From assembly GCF_017377855.1 (NCBI RefSeq), contig NZ_JAFREP010000012.1, forward strand, positions 1 to 64,000: a DNA stretch of 64,000 bases, in the 5' to 3' direction. Of the stretch, positions 35,701 through 40,067 are shown one piece after another. Every line of letters starts with the position of its first letter. Positions within the stretch are counted from its first letter, which is position 1. Source of the DNA: Acanthopleuribacter pedis (lineage in GTDB: Bacteria > Acidobacteriota > Holophagae > Acanthopleuribacterales > Acanthopleuribacteraceae). A program made the position numbers and the translations under genes. The notes beneath the pieces were generated by a model that was not told where the DNA came from, searched no databases, and saw only the letters and a program-made list of their open reading frames with translations.

Positions 35701-37716
35701 ACGGCCGTCGCGCAGCAGGGCCAAATCGCCGGTTTTAAACCAGCCGTCCGGCGTAAAACTCTCGGCCGTGACCGCCGCGTTGCGGTAGTAACCAGTCATC
35801 ACCGCGCAGCCCTTGACTTGGAAACGGCCCACGGTCCCTTCCGGCACGGGTACGCCGCGTTCGTCGACGACGCGCAACCCAAATCCGGCGATGGGATCGC
35901 CCAGGTCCATGAAGGCGGCCTCGGGATCGGCGTTTTCCAGGTTGAAGTCGGCGGTATAGGTCACGCCGGATGCGGTTTCCGACATGCCCCAGGCGGGCAA
36001 CATGGCGTCGCCCGGCAGACCGAAACGGGCCAGTTCGGAAAGGAAGCGGCAGGCGGTGCGCACTACGATGGATTCACCGGCATTGATCAGGTGGCGCACG
36101 CACGAGAGGTCCCAATCATGATCGCCGTCGCGGCTGAGGTGGTCGACCACGAGCGCGTAGGCGAAGTTGGGCGCCCAGCTAATCGCCACCTTAAATTGCG
36201 AGAGCAGCGCGGGCCAGCGCAGCGGATTGGCGAGCACGTGGCTGGTGGGGACCTGCACCTGGTCGGCGCCGACGAACATATCGCGCAGGTGGAAATCGAC
36301 AATGCCGGCGACGTGGTCGAGCGGCAACCAGTTGAGCGAGGTCGTGGTGCGGTCCAGGCCAAGCATGTCGACCGTGCCCCGTTGCCGTTGGATCAGCGAG
36401 CGGTGACAGTGGGTCACACATTTGGGCATGCCGGTGCTGCCGGAGGTCAGCAGCAAGAGACAGGGATCCTCGGGTTCGGCGAGGTGGGCTTGCCACGCGG
36501 CGTCGACCGCGGTTTGGCCCAGTTCACCGAGCGTGATCACACGGGCGTCGTCCATGCCGCGGCGTTGGGCGAAGGCGATAAGGGGTTCGCGCAAGGCGTC
36601 GCCCGTGAGGATCGGCGCACCTTCGAGGAGTTGCCAGGCCGCCGCCAAGCGGGCGTTAACCTGGTTGTCGACGCCGTAGTCTGGGGCGATGGCGACCGGT
36701 ACCGATAAACAGCCCGCGAGGAAACACGCCCACAGCGCCTCTAGAAAATCGCGGCGTTCGTCGCACTGCAACAGCACGGGATCGCCGACGCCGTACCCCA
36801 AGGCATGTAACGCGGCGGCGGCCTGTTCGGCCCGTTGCGCCAGTTCACGGTAGGTCAGGCGTTCCGCGTTGTGGTCGGCATCGACAAACAGCATGCCTTG
36901 TTCGGGAAATTCGCGCACCACGTCACGCAACAAGGTGGTGAGGTTGTCGGGTAAACCCGCGCTGTCAAGCGGGGGGCCGGCCACGATGGAAGGCGCGCCT
37001 TCCGCGACGACCGCGGCGGGCTCGGTCGTGGTTTCGGGTTGCTCCGTTGGCGCGGCGATCCGCCGCGCGGTTCCCACAAAGGTCTCGCGGTGGAGGCGGG
37101 GCGTGGTCGGGGCCGGACGCTCGCCGACCAGCAGCGCCCAGTTTGCACCCGAGTCGGCTTGCAAACCAGCCATGTGTTCGCGGTCCAAAACCGGAAGTAG
37201 GGCAAGTTGCTCCAAGTGGGGTAGGCCGTCGCGGTCACGGGGCAGCGCGCGTGCCGTCACCAGGTGATGAATCTGAGATTGGGGTGGACATTGTCGGTTG
37301 AGTTCCTCGCGTGCGGTTTCGCTGTCGACGGCCGCTAGGGGAACGGCAAACACCAGGATGCGTTGTTCTCCCTTTTGATTGCGTCGCACACACACCACAT
37401 GTTCCAAAAAACGGCCGTCGTCGCGAACGACACGGCTCAGGGCGGCGTAGGCACTGCCCGCAACCGCCAAAACCGGTTCCGTTTCTACTTCGGCGAGGGC
37501 CGTTGCCGCCGTAAGCGTGTCTCCCGGTTGAACCAGCCAACGGGTTAGGCAACCCGCCGTGTCGAGACCGATCCCCCGTAGTTGGTCGCCGACCTGGACC
37601 AGCAGTGCCGGTTCGCCTGGCTGAATAAGGGTGCCGCACGGGATCAGGGCTTGCAGAAAAACGGCTTGTTCGGCCGGGAACGCACCCGCGGCCATGGTAA
37701 CTTTGGTGTCAGACAT
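19075..37716 (-). CDS. Giant NRPS: AL-KR-PCP, (Cy-A-PCP)x3, Cy-A(dead)/Ox-PCP
   Basis: One 6213-residue assembly line. Five carrier domains all keep the phosphopantetheine serine: Ser1392 (LGGHS), Ser2459 (LGCNS), Ser3526 (FGGNS), Ser4607 (LGGNS) and Ser6147 (LGANS). The condensation domains are of the cyclisation (Cy) class, opening with FPL...QQAYWIGR and, in three of four, keeping DxxxxDxxS. The three intact A domains share cysteine-type signature residues. The last A is degenerate and interrupted by tandem nitroreductase-fold (Ox) units. There is no thioesterase or reductase, and the protein ends in a basic tail. Predicted product type: an acyl (possibly hydroxy-acyl) starter followed by several Cys-derived azolines, the last oxidised to an azole. 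The start ATG at 37716 has GGTGG about 4 bases upstream. No transporter, PPTase or regulator is adjacent. Domain calls are confident, the product is inference. Confidence 0.95.
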   Translation of the reverse strand: MSDTKVTMAAGAFPAEQAVFLQALIPCGTLIQPGEPALLVQVGDQLRGIGLDTAGCLTRWLVQPGDTLTAATALAEVETEPVLAVAGSAYAALSRVVRDDGRFLEHVVCVRRNQKGEQRILVFAVPLAAVDSETAREELNRQCPPQSQIHHLVTARALPRDRDGLPHLEQLALLPVLDREHMAGLQADSGANWALLVGERPAPTTPRLHRETFVGTARRIAAPTEQPETTTEPAAVVAEGAPSIVAGPPLDSAGLPDNLTTLLRDVVREFPEQGMLFVDADHNAERLTYRELAQRAEQAAAALHALGYGVGDPVLLQCDERRDFLEALWACFLAGCLSVPVAIAPDYGVDNQVNARLAAAWQLLEGAPILTGDALREPLIAFAQRRGMDDARVITLGELGQTAVDAAWQAHLAEPEDPCLLLLTSGSTGMPKCVTHCHRSLIQRQRGTVDMLGLDRTTTSLNWLPLDHVAGIVDFHLRDMFVGADQVQVPTSHVLANPLRWPALLSQFKVAISWAPNFAYALVVDHLSRDGDHDWDLSCVRHLINAGESIVVRTACRFLSELARFGLPGDAMLPAWGMSETASGVTYTADFNLENADPEAAFMDLGDPIAGFGLRVVDERGVPVPEGTVGRFQVKGCAVMTGYYRNAAVTAESFTPDGWFKTGDLALLRDGRLFLTGREKDVIIIHGLNFYAHEIEAAVEELDGVVPSFTAACAVRDGDGVTDRLAVFFHTPLTGSARNALCRRIREHVAAQCSLFPEVLLPLEPAQIPKTGIGKIQRARLRKDYERGGFAAEQRQRDLEEGNDRTLPHWFLERIWLPTEASGAAGARGGVLILAAGISDLQRDTAARFWACLEQQGVAAVWCHGALDDENYDDANAWYADLASSAGLDRCLAQWAAHDMPPLQTVVDLRCFGDYQNDVHPDDTALLDQRLLLFQALQRNFGEQPLEVLVVTNNAVVFDTAMVPAASTDPAHAAVAALVCTANSEQAVHRYRLIDMGCDAPTVNAARLVYERHHGDRREEIAWREAQRFAAFHQRTTFADDNPYQPEQGDLLLLTGATGGVGCIVAASLRQDYDAKLILIGRRDSEDPALQKALAAIDPAGDNIHYVSLDLGAPEAAAVIRKAVDEGVRYFNRPLRGAYHLAGATHDAPLDQLRGADVAALLRAKLAGAVALREALEENACPVTLFSSITATLGGNGVGAYAAANRALEAFADNWRRQAAYPVACRAFSMWEDVGMSADFAAKSVTEARGYHLLSPEDGRLSLLAAGFSPAANLNVGLNGENAWIRPFRVPVEAQPREQLHLICTENLVVQPHDPFGTAIPVQQHLLDSLPRRDDGSIDRDALQDLLQQDDGADDTPPQGELEQKLAALFAQTLNVKKVGRTDHFFQLGGHSILAIQFLQKLRDKHGFELDAPTFLSAPTVAQLAQILEAREPGGSKTTATRQRIEPDPTKRFEPFPLTEIQQAYWIGRSASLELSDVSMHLYLEIDMDDVDADRLEQAWQAVIQRHDMLRAVIDDQGFEQVRDRVQPYRIHQTNLRDSDEADQTEALDALRGDLSHQVLSPAEWPTFDLRLVHLDERRSRLFVSIAAVHIDGGSFFLIMKEWGRRYRDAAFAPPALTLTFRDYVLALENQRLTEAYARSYAYWRAKLPEMPNAPALPYRVALGSLRNYQVNHRALRLPAARWDRIKAAAARFGISRSALALTVYNSVLQRWSRGEAHTLNVTLFNRQNLHPEVYDIAGDFTSNVLVETRRFGEDDFESAARRNQQQLWQDLEHRSVSGVTVLRELARLRRQASRALMPVVFTSALDLEMSGATSPHNAVAELGRIHYQTSQTPQVVLDCQWFEDDGDLLVMMDSIDEAFPAGLVDDLFNALEQLLTSLEQIGAWKGAPRLVPEHQLARRAVVNQTAAPLSDDLLHHGFEKQARQAPEAAAVISPSRRLSYRQLEHEANHLAERLLAAEVAVGELVAVIMHKEWHTAVATLAILKAGAAYQPIDPHWPAARRAYLLDQGRARVVLTQAALHDALALPDGVTALIVEAHPETGQARPAPPQRAAADDLAYVIFTSGSTGQPKGVAIEHAGAVNTIRDINHRFDVGPHDRVFGLSALNFDLSVYDLFGTFAAGAALVLPHHEQLRDPEHWLDLLFRHEVSLWNSVPALMDMLVTHARERGERLPQSLGTVFMSGDWIPVSLPDRIRALAPNAHVVSGGGATEASIWSITYPIETVDPAWTGIPYGKPMENQHFHVLDEHLEPTPDWVTGDLYIGGVGLAREYWRDPDKTAASFIIHPVSGERLYRTGDQGRYRDDGNIEFLGREDFQVKIQGYRIELGEIETALEQHHDINQAVVLAVGRDRHSQRLVGHIVPAEGADLDLDAVRLWLSDHLPGYMVPAAMMTHYALPLTPTGKLDRNALREKGSHVEPEHTGYQEPRTPLEEQLCALWTELLEVERVGVNDDLLQLGCNSLIAITAAARLRKQYNVEIPLTAVLGDGASVATLAREIETKQQGADSESQSETGEIQLNPDQHHQPYPLNAIQQAYWIGRRGGLELGNVAAYFYLEVDLAEIEHERLQQAWQRVIERHPMLRTVFDEDGNQRTLATVPNYDLPFHDFHRLENDAVETELAHIREAMSQQVMNPAKWPLFDFRLSLLPNRHGRLHFGLDLLVADAWSVQILFGDLERAYRNPGQPLPALDLTFRDYLLADLQRVEHEAYRRDRVWWINRLEQLPPAPQLPLEKSLGEIGEPRFERYHAVLEPAHWLSLTNDAKKRGLSPSGLVLAAFAEVLGRWSRTRRFTLNVTTFNRQQVHEQVDHVVGDFTSMNLLEIDGNGNNFAHRAKTLQEQLWQDLEHRAFGGLEVMREWARRLGRAPGALAPIVFTSLLDSYGKSGDFVPLGGDVVYATSQTPQVWLDHQVREQDGRLFLTWDIIADLLPDGLADDLFKAYHNLLIDLAENPPAWEVPYLHLLPKWQQDLCREVNNTIVDVEPHCLHDAFFKNALQHPQRPALITGETTLSYGVLAAAAQELGGRLVDQGIKAGLCVAVVMHKGWQQVAAVLGIHDAGGAYLPIDAALPQQRRDYIIANAGARAVVTTATLAGSLSFPDHVPIVVLPDAAPEVGTPRPGVSRQSPYDLAYIIYTSGSTGHPKGVALDHGAAYNTLVDINARFALTAEDRVFALSSLSFDLSVYDIFGPLTVGAALVLPEADATRAPDRWFELCQKHGVSFWNSVPALMEMLVIYCEGREQDLPERLRLVLMSGDWIPLDLPNRIRQRAPEITLWSGGGATEAAVWSILYPIDTVSAEWNSIPYGKPMRNQTFHVLNHAMEACPVWVPGDLYIGGAGLARCYWNDPQKTNAAFVLHPRTGERLYRTGDLGRYQPDGNIEFLGREDFQVKIQGHRIELGEIESALNAIEAVQSAICGALGEAGGPKRLVAWLVTEDGELPPIPELEQQLARRLPDYMIPAAWVALDHLPLTANGKLDRKALPAPDFQAGEGDEDHRPHTPLEFKLVDTWSRTLNVPTEELNLATGFFRFGGNSLLAIRMLNQLHKETGVDVSLREFFDQPTIGALSRLVSERQGGERGETGGVDLPPLTLDAEQRHQPFPLNDIQHAYWMGRQGAMELGNIAAHFYFELDLTTNDPNRTTAAWRTLIQRHDMLRCVIDDEGMQRVLPFDSLPPFEIATADYRALEPGEQRYHLENTREQLSHQVLETDKWPLFEIRLSRLDDARVRLHFSFDLLIADAWSARLLFQEFTALYADPTSVRPPLALQFRDVVTAMQHLPETELYQRSAAYWSARLGDLPAAPDLPQATDPGSITDPRFERRAGALNAQQWQRLQRLAGRLGVTPTGLVLAAYAEVLGCWSQNPAFTINVTTFNRLPLHDDIDELVGDFTSLTLLAVDHREAEDQAFGARARRLQQQLWQDLDHRHYSGIQVIRDLARRSGRAPGALMPVVFTSRLFGGEEEQPLLPANQDGSPSRVVYAVSQTPQVWLDKQVFEEDGTLAWTWDTVADLFMPGVVDHMFAAFETLLNTMADDPQIGSQTLAALTPETVLQQVAEVNNTAAELPQGLLHDGFLAQWRQKPDAPAIIDGDQSWTYDQLAKRAFQIATWLQEQGVKQEELVVVCMEKGRFQAAAALGVTLAGAAYLPMDPRWPLERRQRILDRAHTRLVLTTATWDDRLSWPDTTTHLRVDWCDPNEAPTQPPPRDTTPNRLAYVIFTSGSTGEPKGVAIEHRGAVNTCADINERFSVKAGDAVFALSQLHFDLSVYDLFGTLAAGATVVYPVDSEHPDPASWLNLLEQHRVSIWNSVPALVALLLTYCEGNGEQLPDSLRLVMLSGDWIALDTPPRLRAQLPDVTVISMGGATEGSIWSIIYPIDTLPADAVSVPYGKAMANQSMWVLDQRRQPRPHWVAGDIYIGGIGVAREYYGAPDLTRKAFFSDPDGNRLYRTGDLGRLLPDGNIEFLGRIDHQVKVGGYRIELGEIEACLLRHPGVVEAVVDAPWVDGQAGPGGTRRLVAYIVRHPEQRETPLDLDHYRAFVAHDLPEYMVPQFFLQLDHLPLTANGKLDRKALPSPQPGKGDRIHDAGRGPLEERIAELWQEVLRIDQVGRNDAFFDLGGNSLLALSLLTALRRFLHVPLTLQHLFDNLTVAKLATVVGEMRARGETLERADELPALVADPANGHQPFPLTPVQQAYWIGRMQGLAGGNIAAHAYYELERDHFDLDRFEAGFQQMIQRHEALRLVIDAGGEQRILEDPDDYAIGREDLRAHNEADLGAALWATRERMSHQVRDTTVWPIFEVRASLLPENRTRLHLSFDLLIADAWSSRILFRDLAMVMEGRGDELPQLGCSFRDYVLTQNTMRTEARFARARDYWLRRLDHLPGGPDLPVAKLPQPGDTPRFRRFQAHLPQSTWHTLSRRAQQRNLTPSGLLLAAFCEILGAWSSNPRFTLNLTTFNRTAYHPDVNELMGDFTSLTLLAVDTDFSGDRDPAFSERARRVQEQLWRDLDHREMNGVEVLREIVRRSGGDVAPRAPIVFTSRLFGGDHGEDDQRKRQAFGDVVYSVSQTPQVWLDHQVVEEDGQLSWTWDVVDGLFHEHVVEDMFAAYNRLLNQLAAEDADWSQSAADFLPAAPMPGAPTFNPPHDALLQSAFFEQAGADPDAVALVHGESRTRTKRLTNAAHQVAAALERNPVNVGDMVAVYLDTPPLQIAAMLGVLEAGAAFTVIDAHLPDPCAAAMLARSGAVAVITLPHLAARLSLGADSEAPALIFNQDWFREPIHRLNACPASASDPACLIFEAPFADPPRALRYDHGTLQHAVFSFTRLLEPLAGDRLAVTCPLGQPGSLYDIFGMLGAGVTLVLPEKPARFEPDQHHTMLEQEGVTLWRAPWDQVTAFLNRFEARRAAGEPLTPPANLRRLIVNDSPLRDSDLARWRELVPGTALTRYHAFPGSALWATCLVLEANDDVTGHVPHGFALPGMQVAVLNSRLAPCPLHVAGELVLGGPLLGRPFPETDEPNPAWLQHPDTGARLLRTGHKARIDGNGLLHLIAEPPRHLQHGGMRVAVDDVETILRNHPDVAEASLRWTSRPGTDDQLTAYLVPARGEQGTPTQEDTTLPCFDLAEDEPAPWKPAIPTVVERWSGELLGRVLACLRQIQPDGVAVPKYRYPSGGGLYPVQVYLVLADDGVPGFAAGIYQFHPAEFKLAYLSDQVPSNSPSVALHFVGLHDAVLPLYPDWGIDFCYLEAGYMNRLVAEEADQLGLSCSPVNPRIAAELATMLTWGDNERWVHGTALCTAGGSVATTETDRAVPPGLAAADSAPSFEPVTDPFARLSFKMEQRGLPRDFDSATAVALQPAAVDSITERLFAGRRSPRVYEQRAIPVAVFGSWLAALRPPASEQNDRVDATMFRFLLELKAGAVAGLPAGVYQYQPDTHQLQQVAARPRAKRNDHGPINRPIFDSAAFTLLFLADQSTPYAAWNLVDAGDLGQRLMHEGMRYHIGVCPLGGMDVANWRDLAAFSEGYQCIHFFFGGAIAEKPLALNDALAEQQKITQQMVTEQRGAAAMADGPRTLTAAEAGVNTEALQITLTERLPAFALPHQVLWVDQLPQDNSILLQEEEPKTGGASGEGTPRDALEQQIAEAAAAIFEVERIGTRDNFFELGANSLQLVQLQGTLQAQLDREVKVTDIFANPTVVTLAEALRGADQGQVAADEARDRARKRKQARGTRRRR
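23737..26976 (-). other. NRPS module 4: Cy3-A-PCP4
   Basis: Residues 3581-4660. Cy3 has FPLNDIQHAYWMGR (~3595) and D3725-LLIA-D3730-AW-S3733. The A domain has FTSGSTGEPKGV (~4210), FDLSVYD, IWNSVPALV, LSGDW, GSIW and TANGKLDR. PCP4 Ser4607 is in LGGNS. Together with modules 2 and 3 this gives three near-identical Cys-type extension units. Confidence 0.87.
26977..30186 (-). other. NRPS module 3: Cy2-A-PCP3
   Basis: Residues 2511-3580. Cy2 has YPLNAIQQAYWIGR (~2525) and intact D2656-LLVA-D2661-AW-S2664. The A domain has YTSGSTGHPKGV (~3130), FDLSVYD, FWNSVPALM, MSGDW, AAVW and TANGKLDR, the same Cys-type residue set. PCP3 Ser3526 is in FGGNS. The module can form and cyclise a Cys (or Ser/Thr) unit. 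Confidence 0.87.
30187..33396 (-). other. NRPS module 2: Cy1 (altered motif)-A-PCP2
   Basis: Residues 1441-2510. Cy1 opens with FPLTEIQQAYWIGR (~1455). At the DxxxxDxxS position it reads A1587-A-V-H-I-D1592-G-G-S1595, so the first Asp is Ala while the other Cy domains have DLL.ADAWS. The A domain has FTSGSTGQPKGV (~2060), FDLSVYD, LWNSVPALM, MSGDW, ASIW and TPTGKLDR: all core motifs intact, and signature residues D-L-Y-N...S...I-W fit cysteine. PCP2 carries LGCNS, an unusual Cys before Asn-Ser. Confidence 0.85.
33397..37716 (-). other. NRPS loading module: lipoyl-like, AL, KR, PCP1
   Basis: Residues 1-1440. At 45-85 a motif like a lipoyl/biotinyl half-domain (GCLTRWLVQPGDTLTAAT... then EVETEP) lacks the modified lysine. 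From ~255 to ~830 is an acyl-AMP ligase: LLLTSGSTGMPK near 420, AWGMSETASG, GREKDVIIIHGLNFYAHEIE near 680, and GKIQRARLR at the end, all typical of FAAL/AL loading domains rather than amino-acid A domains. A ketoreductase follows, with TGATGGVG near 1054, catalytic SS, and GAYAAANRA near 1200. PCP1 closes the module (Ser1392). Known analogue: PksJ of bacillaene, where an AL plus a KR yields an alpha-hydroxy acyl starter. An alpha-keto or aryl acid starter is possible here but not provable. Confidence 0.85.
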
Positions 37717-37896
37717 AAAACCACCGAATCAAATGATGAGCGTCGGGCGCGCCGATCAGCCCCGGTCGTTGCCGGGTTTCGTGGAGCGGCCACCTGTGAA
37801 GGGATGTGTGAAACGGCTAGCGTCGGTTGGCGTAAGGGGGAAGCGGGGCGCCTTTCGACCCGAGGCTGGGTGGGACGGCGAAACCCTTGCACATGA

Positions 37897-38067
37897 CCTA
37901 AGAAGCGCTGACGCGGCGATTTTGGCTAAGCCTCTGGGCTACAATGGCCTGTAAAAATGCTCACCGCACCCGACGGGTGCGGTCGGGCGCGACCCCGGCT
38001 CGCTTTTACAAACCATTTCGCTCCAGATCTTTAGCCAAAATCCCTCTCTCTTATCGCACCTCTTAGG
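37897..38067. repeat. MITE-like element A1 (CCTAAG ends)
   Basis: A 171-bp element whose ends are imperfect inverted repeats: CCTAAGAAGCGC... on the left and the complement of CCTAAGAGGTGCGATAAG on the right. Each is followed inward by a shared ATTTTGGCTAA arm. A perfect inner stem CCGCACCC-GAC-GGGTGCGG lies near 37967. A second copy is at 53820-53988. No coding potential is seen. It lies in the gap upstream of the NRPS. Confidence 0.8.
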
Positions 38068-38099
38068 TACGAACCCCATAGAGTCATTGATGGAATGGT

Positions 38100-38280
38100 T
38101 AACCCGCATTTCTCACAAGGAATTCTGCTACAAAGCCGAAACCCATGTGATTACTTTGCTTACTCGGTCGAGCCGCCTTCACCGTAGCGCTGCTACGCTT
38201 CTGCCGGCTCTCGGTCGTAATCTTCGTACGCATAGGGCTTTCTGCTTCTCGCGACGAATCCTTGTGAGAAATGCGGGCTA
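38100..38280. repeat. MITE-like element B1 (CCCGCATTTCTCACAAGG ends)
   Basis: 181 bp with ~20-bp terminal inverted repeats (CCCGCATTTCTCACAAGG on both ends) bounded by TA. A longer, inverted copy is at 58400-58635. The ends resemble those of transposase-driven insertion sequences, but no transposase is present, so it is probably non-autonomous. Together with A1 it fills most of the 37717-38650 gap. Confidence 0.8.
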
Positions 38281-38650
38281 AACCCCGAAAAACCGCGCCA
38301 AATTCGAGCGCGGAAAACAAACATGTCCCGACGATAATCGTGACGCCTAGTATAACCACTAATTCCGCGAAAAAAAACCTCATCCTCCCGGTGGCTTGAC
38401 CAGTTGGGACTCTTGGCTTGACCCGTGATCGTGCGCCTTGACGCGGTCCGCAACTGCCTGCTACTTTGGGGACATTCCCTTGTTGATGATCAATGGGTTT
38501 GCCGTGGAACCTTCGCTCCGGCCAAACCCGGGCCTGTGCCTCCCTCTCTCTCGTGGCGACCTCACCGCAACCTCGGCGCTTTTGGCATCACCAAACAGGG
38601 AAACCCCGTGTTCTGTTTTGTGCTCGCAAAAAACTTTAAGGGAGGCTACC

Positions 38651-39460
38651 GTGCCGTTACCCGACTTTCCTACCGCCGACCAAGAGGTGATTCACGTTCA
38701 CCACAAGGGCAACAACCTGGGTCCCTTTGCCGGTCCCAAGCTGGTTGACATGCTTGATGCCGGTGAACTGGCCGCTGAGGATCCGTTCTGGTTTCCCGGA
38801 ATGAGCGACTGGATCAAACTCAAACAGGCGCCTCAGTTCATCGACCATTTCCGCGCCGCGGCAAAACCCGTCGGCCCGCCCCCACCCGTGCCGCAATCGC
38901 GCGACGATCAACTCGACGCGGTATTCGGCAAGCTGATTGACAAAAGCTGGGCCTATCTCGACGAATACAACTTCGCCTCCCGCATCGACGAAATTTTCCT
39001 GGGCGCGGTGATCACTTCCACCCTCGACGCCGGCTACAACCTGATCGACCTCAACTCCGACGGTCAAAACCACTACCTGCGTTTCGAGAATTTTGACGAC
39101 GGCAGCCGCACCATTTTCCGGCTCAACCACTTCACCGGCGATCTGGTTTCGTCCAACGTCATCGGCCAGAAGGCACGGGTGATGGTGGGTTACGGCGAAC
39201 GGGTCGGCAACATCGGCACCATTATGTCCGCGTTGAAAGCCGAGGTGAAAAGCGGCATTTTCAACAATGCCGAACCCGGCTCCATTGTGGTCGACGCCGA
39301 CCTGACCTCCGGTTACATTTACTGTCAGGTCGACATGTTCTGGTCGCTGGACGAAATCATCAGCCGCAACTACGACATCGATTACGAAACCCTGGCCGAA
39401 TGGATTCGTGCCTCCAACAATGCCCTGCGCAAGTACCTGCGCGGCCGTTTCGCGAACTAG
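38651..39460 (+). CDS. GYF_2-domain protein
   Basis: 269 aa. Residues ~10-60 form a GYF_2 (DUF4339) domain: VIHVHHKGNNLGPFAGPKLV ... LAAEDPFWFPGMSDWIKL, with the family's G..GP and W.PGM.DW signatures. A proline-rich linker (VGPPPPVPQS) leads to an alpha/beta C-terminal domain of unknown family. Its segment from EIFLGAVITSTLDAGY to GQKARVMV resembles part of the next protein. The start is the GTG at 38651, which has GGGAGG about 6 bases before it. The longer upstream frame runs through a low-quality region. It is followed 9 bases later by its paralogue, so the pair is one operon. GYF_2 domains often bind proline-rich partners or occur in membrane-associated proteins; function unknown. Confidence 0.8.
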   Translation: MPLPDFPTADQEVIHVHHKGNNLGPFAGPKLVDMLDAGELAAEDPFWFPGMSDWIKLKQAPQFIDHFRAAAKPVGPPPPVPQSRDDQLDAVFGKLIDKSWAYLDEYNFASRIDEIFLGAVITSTLDAGYNLIDLNSDGQNHYLRFENFDDGSRTIFRLNHFTGDLVSSNVIGQKARVMVGYGERVGNIGTIMSALKAEVKSGIFNNAEPGSIVVDADLTSGYIYCQVDMFWSLDEIISRNYDIDYETLAEWIRASNNALRKYLRGRFAN

Positions 39461-39469
39461 GAGGAAACC

Positions 39470-40000
39470 ATGTTCGGCATTATCAGCAAGTTTGCCCACA
39501 AGTCGGAGATGCGCGAGTCCAAGGACGAAATGCTCATCGGCGAAATCGTGCGTGCCATGTCCCGCGACGGGTACGTCTCCATCAGCTTCCAGGCCCACAG
39601 CGACCGCCAATTGGTGCGTTTCTACGCCCCGCAAAACGAACTTTTAAATTCCGTCTGTATTACCCTCGACCGCAAAACCGGGACCGGCATGGTCAGCGCG
39701 GCTTTGCTTGGTTCCAAGGCAACCCTGCAAATCATGGCGGAGGTCAAAAACAAAATGACCGATCCCGACGACCTGTTGGCGATGTTCAAAACGGACCTGG
39801 CCAACCTGTTCAAGTTACCGGTGGTCGGCGGCATCAAACTCAACCACGAAATGAACAGTGTCTTCGCCTCGGTCACCAAAATTATCGAAATCGACAACTT
39901 CATCGGTAAAGGCGAGGCCGGTACCGCCCAACTGATGGAGATCATCGGTGGGACCATTCACGAACTCAGCGAGAAGCTGAAACCCTACAAACGCGCCTAA
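39470..40000 (+). CDS. Paralogue of the GYF_2 C-terminal domain
   Basis: 176 aa without signal peptide or membrane helix. The core (EMLIGEIVRAMSRDGYVSIS ... RQLVRFYA ... SAALLGSKATLQIM) parallels the C-terminal domain of the upstream protein in order and spacing, so the two genes probably arose by duplication or encode partners with a shared fold. A clear GGAGG lies 5 bases before the ATG and overlaps the previous stop. No named family recognised. Confidence 0.75.
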   Translation: MFGIISKFAHKSEMRESKDEMLIGEIVRAMSRDGYVSISFQAHSDRQLVRFYAPQNELLNSVCITLDRKTGTGMVSAALLGSKATLQIMAEVKNKMTDPDDLLAMFKTDLANLFKLPVVGGIKLNHEMNSVFASVTKIIEIDNFIGKGEAGTAQLMEIIGGTIHELSEKLKPYKRA

Positions 40001-40067
40001 CGTACAAGGCCGGGTAAACCAATAGGTTGCCCGGCGCACCTGAGCGGCCGCGGCGAAGGACGAGCCC

